A stretch of 64,000 nt of DNA from assembly GCA_025603075.1 (NCBI GenBank), contig MU626275.1, forward strand, positions 62,001 through 126,000. The letters are read 5' to 3'. The translations under genes and the position numbers were made by a program. The notes beneath the pieces are model-generated. The model did not search any database. It saw only the letters and a list, made by a program, of their open reading frames with translations, and was not told the origin of the DNA. Source of the DNA: Neoconidiobolus thromboides FSU 785 (taxonomy: Eukaryota; Entomophthoromycota; Entomophthoromycetes; Entomophthorales; Neoconidiobolaceae). Shown here piece by piece: positions 56,714-64,000 of the stretch. Each line of letters starts with the position of its first letter. Position 1 is the first letter of the stretch.

Positions 56714-56814
56714 TGGGGATGTATTTTTGTGTTTAAGAATTTTACTAACAAATTTTCCGCTTGAATAGCGCTTAAAAGGTGGAAAAAGTAATGAAATCAA
56801 AAAAATCATCCTCA
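56714..56814 (+). mobile_element. Fold-back MITE copy 26
   Basis: Ends TGGGGATG and CATCCTCA, TA borders, forward orientation; 269 bp upstream of the monooxygenase start. Right-most copy in the window. Confidence 0.85.
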
Positions 56815-58147
56815 TATCTTAATTGCTAATAAATCAAAAAGTTAATATTGTGTATCACTTTAAAATCATACACTTATTGTCATTTGCTATGTATTAAACT
56901 TGTAACAGATTGTAACATGTTATATACATTTAAAAGTGTTTTAAATATGTAATTTTACTAAGTTAGCTTCAAATCCCTTATCAATTTCAAAGATCTTGCT
57001 CATCTCCCCAAACTCCCAAACTCGGTTTAATCTTTTTCCTTGTTATAGAAGCAATTGAATATTTAAGATTTGTAACTAAGGTGCTCTTTATTAACTTTCA
57101 AACTTAGATGACTGCCCAATTAAAATACAATCTAAAAGATATTTATTTTTTTAACAATTTTAATGCTATGGCTCTATTTAAAATAAGTAAAACTATTTAC
57201 TGATCATCTCTTATTGAAACACTCTCATTTATTTGGAGTAGAGTTATATAAGGTTAAAATATTTACAAACAGTGAATGGTAGTGGTCAAAAATAGTAGGA
57301 ACCTTTTTACAAATTTTTATTCCTTTTGATAAAGAATTAATTTTTAACATTAAGTGAACAGAAGCTGATTAATTCATTAACTAATTAAAAGTTAAATCCT
57401 ATCCTAACCTCCCTAATTCTAATTCAACCCTAATATTTACTGTATACAGGTTATTTTTCTAAGCTTTTAATCTATTTGATTGTTTTTGATTACCATTTTT
57501 TTTAACTATAGAGTAATAAAAATCTGCAAAAGATTTTTACTGTCCTTAAGCATCACCTTACTTTATTCACATTTAATGAAGCAAGTAATAATAAAATACT
57601 TCTTTTGCATCTAAACGCAATGCATGATGACATTAATCAATTATTTTAATTTATTAGTCTATTAATAATCTTTTAAATCGTTATTTTGGTATATTTGATA
57701 AATCCTTGTTAATTTATCACATAATCAAAAATGATGGATTATTAAGAATTTAACCTACATAATTTAAAAAATACCTTCGCTTTTTATGTCTTTATTTGAA
57801 ACTACATTTTGGCCTTTAGAAATGATACTTCGCAGTATTGGCTATCTTGTAGTTTATAATCAATATTGATAGCCAACCATAAAGTTATGATCGAAACAGT
57901 CACCGTATCGTCAAGAAAATTGATCATAGCTAGGGGTACCATAGAAAAGAAGTAGAAATCAAGAAAACAAACAAAGAAATAATATAAACAATATCGTCCG
58001 TAAACACCTATAAATCCCCCCAAAACAACTTAACATTATCCAATAAATTAAAATTTCAAATCCATAGACTAAGTAAATTTTCAACCTCAATAATAAAAAG
58101 TATACAAAGTTTATTTATAAGAGCCATCAACCAACCCCATTTATTCA
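56815..58147. other. Intergenic with a doubtful small ORF
   Basis: The minus strand at 57802-58023 is open for 73 codons and very hydrophobic (MGGFIGVYGRYCLYYF...). It might be a membrane-protein exon, but no introns or family were seen. The rest is AT-rich DNA. Confidence 0.3.
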
Positions 58148-58993
58148 TCACTGCCACAAAAAGCAACTAAGCAAACTAAAATTAACTATGAGTAAGAAAT
58201 GATTTACATTACAATATGTTGTTCCAGAGATCAAGCTTCCAATATCAAACTCGGGCTCATCATTATTTAATTTATTATTAGGCGTTAAAGTTTCTGTATT
58301 CACTTTTGTGCTTTTGGTTTCTGTTTCCTCATCCGTACTGGTTGATTCTGTTGTTTTTGTAGGTTCATCATCACTTGATGTTTCTCCTGCACTTGATGTT
58401 TCTTCAACACTTGTTGGTTCCTCCGTTGGACTAGCTTCTTCTGTTGAATGCTCTTCTTCTGTTTTACTTTCTTCCTCTTTTTCACCATCAGTTGAAGTTT
58501 CACTTGTCTCCTCAGTTTGACTTGTCTTTTCAGTTTGATTTATATCTGTCGGCGTCAATTCAGCATTAACTGGTTCCGTGATCTTAGAATAAAAACTGGA
58601 CTGACAGTTTAATAAACAGCCTGACACATCTCCGCCTCCTGCTTGACATGCAACTGAACAATCAATGTGCTCTTGGGCTAAAAAAGGGGATTAATTTAAT
58701 TTTTTATATTATCTAACTGAGCGTTAACTTACCTTGCGTCAGTATTCTACCCTGAATACACTGAGTAATGCACAGGAAGTCGGAATCGCTACATGCGCAT
58801 CCCAGACCAGCTATTATTTTTATTAATAAAACTTTCAATCAAATTAACTTTTGAAATTACCTTTAACTAATTTAGATAGTTCATTTTTATCAATTTTGTT
58901 TACATGTTTATTGATGTTACTCGCTTTTTTCTTGGTGTTACTGGCTTGAATTAGAAACAAAAAATAGAATAAAAGTGACAAGTTAATTATCAT
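58148..58993 (-). CDS. Secreted CX3C-repeat protein with Ser/Thr/Glu stalk
   Basis: Three exons (58861-58993, 58733-58810, 58148-58677) give 246 aa. Signal peptide MIINLSLLFYFLFLIQA; then an eight-Cys domain of ~50 residues: GCAC, x6, CITQC, x14, CSVAC, x9, CLLNC, i.e. C-x-C followed by three C-x3-C pairs. The CAC-SDSDFLC part recalls the second half of CFEM domains but the rest does not. A ~100-residue Ser/Thr/Glu-rich region and a hydrophobic C-terminus (FLLIVNFSLLSCFLW) follow, as in GPI-anchored wall proteins. Surface location is inferred; function unknown. Confidence 0.75.
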
Positions 58994-59773
58994 TTTATTT
59001 TTTTAGTAGAATGATTATTTGATTATGAATTTCTGTATTAAATGTTCTTATTCAAGTTTTAAAGGTTATTTCATGTAAATAAAAATTTGAAAACTAAACT
59101 TGATTTAATTTTTTTTCAACCTTTATTTATAACCTCTATTCACTCTTGCTTCTCTTTCTCTCTATTGATAATTAAATGCCAACGTATTCACTTGATTAAT
59201 AATATCAATATCATTGGTGTTATTCTCATTCTCTCATTCAATCCTCACTAAGAGGTTTAAATCTACTAATAAACCCTTATTATATTCTAAAATTCACACT
59301 ATTTAATTCAATTCTTTGTTTGAAATGAATTTTTAGAATTTCTCGATTGATGATCAAATATCTCCCATTCAATTCAAACTTTAAATGAGTCCCATTTCAT
59401 TGGTCAGTTTGCTATATGCTGCATTAAAAATTATAGCTAAAGTTACAATTTGGAAAGTGTGAAATGATTGGCTAGCTGGGCTTAAAAATCTAGACAAGGA
59501 AAGTTTAGTAGGAGGTATGGACTAACTAGCCTCCTTTTGGATTTTTAATAATAATATAATAATGAAAGCGCATATTTCCTATTCGCTTAATTAAAATACT
59601 ACACTTATCACACTGTTTTCATCATACATAAAATTACATTCAAGAGATCAAAAGCGGTGCTCAAAATTTGCACTAAAACAGAAAATCCAAAATATTCCTA
59701 TTTCATTGGCTTAAATTCCAATATCATTATAAACCCAATTTTCTATTAACTTTATCTTAACAAGTTCATAATC
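58994..59773. other. Intergenic, divergent promoters
   Basis: Between the CX3C gene (minus) and POP4 (plus); no motif stands out. Confidence 0.5.
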
Positions 59774-60654
59774 ATGAACCCAAACCAAGCTAATTTATAT
59801 CAGAGACTGAACACAAACAGTAAACCAAAGGTAGCCCAATCTCGAACTAACATTTAATATCATCTAATAACTACGTAAACTAGGAAGATGAAGGCAATTA
59901 TTTAAAAACCTGGGTAAAGCAAACGCTGTTACAAACAGATGAATTTGAAAAGATGTTTAAAGAAAAAGTAGAAAATAAAATAGTGCATCTCAGTGGGATG
60001 AGCTTGATTAAAAGTAAAGAGAAGAAGCGAATACTTGCAATAGTTAAAAGGATGAAGAAGGCAAAGCCATTGACGTGTAAAGAGAAGAGAGAGTCAGGGA
60101 TCTATGAGATACCAGAGGAAGCTAAAAAGTAAGTTTGAATATAGGAAATAAGAAGTTAAATTTTGATCTTAGCTTTAAATAGATATGAGTATTTTGTCCC
60201 ACTGAACAAACTGTGGCAGCAATATGTAGATGAGCTGGTTTGTAATGAGGGGAAGGAAAAAATAAAAAATCAGTTACTAAAGATGGATTATCATGGATCA
60301 ATATTAAAAGGTAAATCAGAGCCTATATATTGGAAATGACAACAGCTTATTATTTATTAGTCATAAGGTCGACGAATCCAAGTTTAATTGGGAAACAGGG
60401 GATTGTGATTCAAGAAACTAAAAATGTATTTAAGATGATACAAAAGGATGATAAAGTTGTTAGTAAGAAATATATTATTTTTTATTTCTTGATTTTGTTT
60501 AATCTTTATTTTAGTAATACCAAAAAATAACAGTGAGTTTGAGATTCAAGTTAAATCTTTTAGATATAGAATCATGGGCTCTAATTTCTGTTATAAGCCA
60601 TATGAACGAGCAAGTAAAAAGTTCAAACTTAAAAAGAACAATCCATTTTGTTAA
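59774..60654 (+). CDS. POP4: RNase P/MRP subunit Rpp29/Pop4
   Basis: Protein subunit of ribonuclease P and MRP, for tRNA 5' and rRNA processing in the nucleus. Five exons (59774-59830, 59884-60128, 60183-60310, 60361-60462, 60515-60654) give 223 aa. The UPF0086/Rpp29 core is clear: LWQQYVDELV, then IRSTNPSLIGKQGIVIQETK and FKMIQKDDKVVIIPKNNSEFE, ending with a basic tail. The N-terminal part (EKMFKEKVENKIVHLSG) is the eukaryote-specific helix region. Yeast Pop4 is 279 aa. Confidence 0.9.
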
Positions 60655-60750
60655 AGTATAGAAGAAAATAAATTTAATTTATAAATGATGTTGAATTTTT
60701 TTAATTAATTTATTTGTAAAAAAGATCAATTTAGAAAGAACTTATTATTG

Positions 60751-61405
60751 TTATTCTTCAATATGCTTAATAACCTTGGCTGGATTTCCAGCCACTACTA
60801 CATTATCTGGTACATCTTTAACTACGACTGATCCTGCTCCAATAGTTACTCCATTTCCAATAGTTACCCCAGGACAGATGGTGACATTTCCACCAATCCA
60901 ACAGTTATTTCCGATCTTAACTGGTTTAGCAAACTCAAACTCGAGTCTTAACTTAGGCTCGATAGGATGGGTAGCTGTATATATATGTACGTTTGGTGCG
61001 ATAAAACAGTTATCACCAATGGTTACAGTAGAAACATCTAAAATGATACAGTTGTAATTCATTTGAAAGTTGCTTCCTAATAAGAAAAATAAGCTATTAG
61101 GTCGAGTTAGATAGTAAATCAGCTATTTTCTTACCTACGAATATATTGTATCCATAATCGACCTTAAAGTCAGGTTCAATAAAAGCGTTGTTGTCTTTGA
61201 CGCTACCAAAGAGTTGGGATACCATCTTCTTACGTAACTCTATATCCTTAGCTTCAGTAGTATTGTATTTTTTCATCCATTCGCGTGCTTTGAGGCGATC
61301 TTCGCAAAGTTGAGGATCACTAGGTTGGTATGGATACCCCTTGATCATTCTTTCCTTTTCATTCAAGCTATCGAATTCAGCCTTGTCTTTGATATAGTTT
61401 TGCAT
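60751..61405 (-). CDS. Maltose/galactoside O-acetyltransferase (LacA/Maa type)
   Basis: Acetyl-CoA-dependent sugar O-acetyltransferase of the left-handed beta-helix family. Two exons (61135-61405, 60751-61076; 58 nt intron) give 198 aa. The N-terminal Mac domain ([35 protein letters not shown]) is followed by hexapeptide repeats: [20 protein letters not shown], with the catalytic His in [23 protein letters not shown], then NPAKVIK. Such genes are common in fungi; the physiological acceptor is unknown. It is convergent with POP4, 96 bp apart. Confidence 0.92.
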
Positions 61406-61993
61406 GTTTGAAATTACTCTGTGTTAGTTTATATCAATTTTTACTTTTTTATTGAGTTTATATAGGTTAGTGATATTATGGATTGTTAATTAAACTGTTT
61501 GCTTTTGACATTATTTGTGAAATGTGGTACCAATCATTTATTTCCATTTTATAAAGTTATTTATATTTATGATTTCAATGCTTTAATATTTTGATAAAAA
61601 AATATTTCAAAGGATAGTTAGAAGTCACATTGTCTTATAGCTCTAAATAGAATTAAGAATTCTGGACTATTTTTAGATTTGTTAATAAAAGACAAAGCTA
61701 TCTTTAAAATAGGAGGAAGGAAATAGTAGAGCTATTATTTTGTTCTGATTTTTTTGTTTTAGGTATTTTCTAAAATATTATTGACCTTCACACTTGAACA
61801 AATTTTTCAGTTTTTAATAATTAAATTTTAGGCTGTATTTAGCACATTAAAACTGAATAAAATCCTGGATACAGGCTAATCCATCTACCAATAGACCAAG
61901 GAATATCAAAGAATAGCCTAAAATCTAAAATAAAGCCAAAAAATATAAAATACTCTCATAATTTTCTTTCTTATTTTTGTTTTTCATACAAAA
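61406..61993. other. Intergenic, divergent promoters
   Basis: Between the acetyltransferase (minus) and the lyase-like gene (plus); AT-rich, no specific motif. Confidence 0.5.
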
Positions 61994-63078
61994 ATGTTAC
62001 AATCTATTCCATTTAAGCTACTTGAAACAATGCTCTACGAGTCTGATAAAGATGGTATTATAATAAATTCAATATCGAACCATTAACTAACATCTTTCAG
62101 ACATCGAACTCTGGCCATATCATCTAGCTAGATTACAGAAGAGTATTGCTAATTTCCAACTGGGAGTAAAACTTGATTTTATTAAACTTCGTCAAGCTGT
62201 TGATGCTAAGGTTAAAGAATTTAAATCTCAAGAATCCAATTTAGTCTACTATTCTTTCTATAAAGATGGGCAAGAAGTAAAAAAAATACTGAGATTTAGA
62301 GTAAGTGGAAATAAGTTAAGAAATACAATCAGTTAATACAATACTAATAGATAAGGTTATTACTCTCTCACGATGGCACTTATGAAATTCAAGTTGCTAA
62401 TCAAGAGCCAATGAGTAATGGTGGGATTAATTACACAGCATATTTTTTAAAATTCAATAACATTAAAATAAAATAGAACTTGGTAAACTCCCAACAGTCA
62501 ATGTGAAACTGGATTCTGCTCCAATAGACAAAGATAGTCCATATTTATATTATAAAACCACTTTAAGAGATGTTTATAATCAATCTAGAGAAAGGATGGG
62601 TAAGTTATATTTAACTAAATGATATATTATTATATTATTAATTTATACCACTTTTATTCATTAGGTATTAATAAACCAGAGAATGGATTATTTGATGTCA
62701 TCTTGTATAATCATAATAATGAAATTACCGAAACAAGCATCGCCAATTTGGCTTTAGAAGTGGAAACTAATGGTCAAAAGAAGTTCATTACACCTAAATT
62801 AGAATGCGGTGGGTTAAAAATTTATTCATTTAAGTTTAGTTGATTTATGATTTTGTTATTTAGGGCTACTTATGGGAACTAAAAGGGCATATTTATTGGA
62901 GAATAACAAAGAGTTCCAAGAAGGGGTAATTGGCAAAGAGCAATTGGTAGAGGCAGTAAAGGTACGGTTTATCTTTTTTGTTTTTATTTTGTTGATTGAG
63001 TGCTTTCTTTAGGATGGTAAACAGCTAATTGGCTTTAATTCGGTACGTGGCGTGTTTAAGATGAATTTAATCATTTAG
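61994..63078 (+). CDS. Class IV PLP enzyme, 4-amino-4-deoxychorismate lyase-like
   Basis: Seven exons (61994-62054, 62101-62300, 62351-62420, 62477-62599, 62665-62808, 62864-62961, 63013-63078) give 253 aa with closed phases. Landmarks of the aminotransferase class IV fold: LETMLYE...YHLARLQKS near the start, RLLLSHDGTYEIQ, YYKTTLRDVYNQSRERM (probable PLP lysine in KTT), DVILYNHNNEITETSIANLALE, TPKLECGLLMGTKRA and a final FNSVRGVFK. This resembles fungal Abz2-type lyases that make p-aminobenzoate for folate. A D-amino-acid or branched-chain aminotransferase is the alternative. One donor is GTGGGT (62809). Confidence 0.75.
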
Positions 63079-64000
63079 TAAAGCTATTGTTAAAGTATTT
63101 TATTATATTAAAATATTTTTTGCATTTGTAAATAGCTGCTTTTATTTGATTCAGATAAATTTTTGCTTCTAATGTTATTTTTTAATTTTTTATAAAATTA
63201 TTAAACATTAACTAAAAAATCTAAATTATTTTCTGAAATCTAGTAACAATAAAAATCGTAAACATTCTCGTTTAAATATAATTCTAAATTATCCTTATCA
63301 AAAAACAGCCCCTTATTACAATTGATAGTATATAGGCCATTTTATGAAATTATATATAATTATTATATATAGCTAACTCCTAAGTTCCAGGCTTGAATTT
63401 CTTAGGAAGCCTAAATAATTTTTTCAAAATTGCAAATCTTATTAGTATCTAGTTTTAAATTATAAAAATTAGAAAAGTATTTCTTAATTGTGGTTTATTG
63501 TTGTAAATTATTATAACTAGAGCTTTTTGTTATATTTTATATTATATAAAATTTAACAGTCCTTTTTGCCATAGAATTTTTGATGAAAATGAATATTGTT
63601 TAATAGTTTTTTTAATGGAAAAAGACATATTAACCTGGATGGAATGGAAATCAAACTTGAGTTCCATAAATAGTCAAATGAAGTGTGCTCTGTATTTACA
63701 TGTTGTATTTATATATACTATAAACTGTGAAATTCGATCATTAATGTATTTATGTTTTTTTACTCTAGTTTCTAAAAATGATTTAAATTCATTATTGTAT
63801 TGATAAAATTTACTTTTATTCAAGGGATAAAGAAACAATTCGGTTTCATAAACAAATAAACTTTGATGTAATAAATAGGATCTTTTAAATAAAGGTAGAG
63901 GTAAAGCTTAGTTAAAGAAAAAGAGATAAAGATTAATAGGATCACAATTTTTTTATAAAGAGTGTCTTCCTCATTTAACTATTATTACTTAAATTAGTTT
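63079..64000. other. Intergenic, no gene seen
   Basis: AT-rich right edge. A short CAAAAAACAGCCCC word at about 63299 resembles one end of the fold-back family but no full copy is present. The open frame at 63615-63803 shows no family features. Confidence 0.45.

Noticed and set aside
2268-56814. Regularly recurring ~100 bp repeats as a possible CRISPR-like array
   Set aside because: The repeats are dispersed, in both orientations, with terminal inverted repeats and irregular spacing, in a eukaryotic genome; they are transposon-derived.
57802-58023. 73-codon hydrophobic minus-strand frame
   Set aside because: No homology or splice structure recognised; noted in the intergenic entry only.

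Overview
The window is nuclear DNA of a strongly AT-rich fungus. Evidence for this: a Cox9-type cytochrome oxidase subunit, Bud13, Rpb6, Rpp29/Pop4 and Nrk1 homologues; many short introns (about 45-100 nt, GTAAG-type donors, YAG acceptors); secreted Cys-rich proteins; and asparagine runs encoded by (AAT)n. A secreted GH25 lysozyme relic and a DUF1636 gene, both families best known from bacteria, fit an early-diverging lineage, but the species cannot be fixed from sequence alone.

Left arm (1-14.7 kb): gene-poor and repeat-rich. Two diverged copies of a two-gene unit (MFS transporter followed by a peroxiredoxin-like PRXL2 gene) appear to lie in tandem. In the left unit the MFS gene has collapsed to a ~140 bp relic through a deletion between 9 bp repeats. 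A third PRXL2 gene shares an exact 260 bp tract with its neighbour, which looks like gene conversion. A tRNA-Asp gene lies between.

Centre (15-29 kb): gene-rich. It holds a vacuolar PQ-loop transporter, a DUF1636 membrane-anchored protein, a broken GH25 lysozyme, COX9 head-to-head with an 18-exon mitochondrial isoleucyl-tRNA synthetase, and a convergent gene for a synergin-like trafficking protein with acidic-Phe repeats.

Second PRXL2 cluster (30-36 kb): three minus-strand PRXL2 paralogues, one lacking the second active-site cysteine, and an identical second tRNA-Asp. A repeat-rich gap follows.

Housekeeping block (38-51 kb): BUD13, a taxilin-like coiled-coil gene, RPB6, a tandem SCP2 protein, nicotinamide riboside kinase, a GPALPP/DUF3752 gene and a secreted 12-cysteine protein. 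Right arm (51-64 kb): an IS630/Tc1-like transposase with an altered catalytic triad, a kynurenine-monooxygenase-like enzyme, a secreted CX3C-repeat protein, POP4/RPP29, a LacA/Maa-type acetyltransferase and an aminodeoxychorismate-lyase-like enzyme.

The main structural signal is a ~100 bp fold-back element (ends TGGGGATGTATTTTT / AAAAAACATCCCCA, flanked by TA). I count 25 copies, nearly all between genes; one lies just upstream of, and in frame with, a PRXL2 gene. Exon structures are my own reconstructions; in the multi-exon genes the phases close through to the stop codon.
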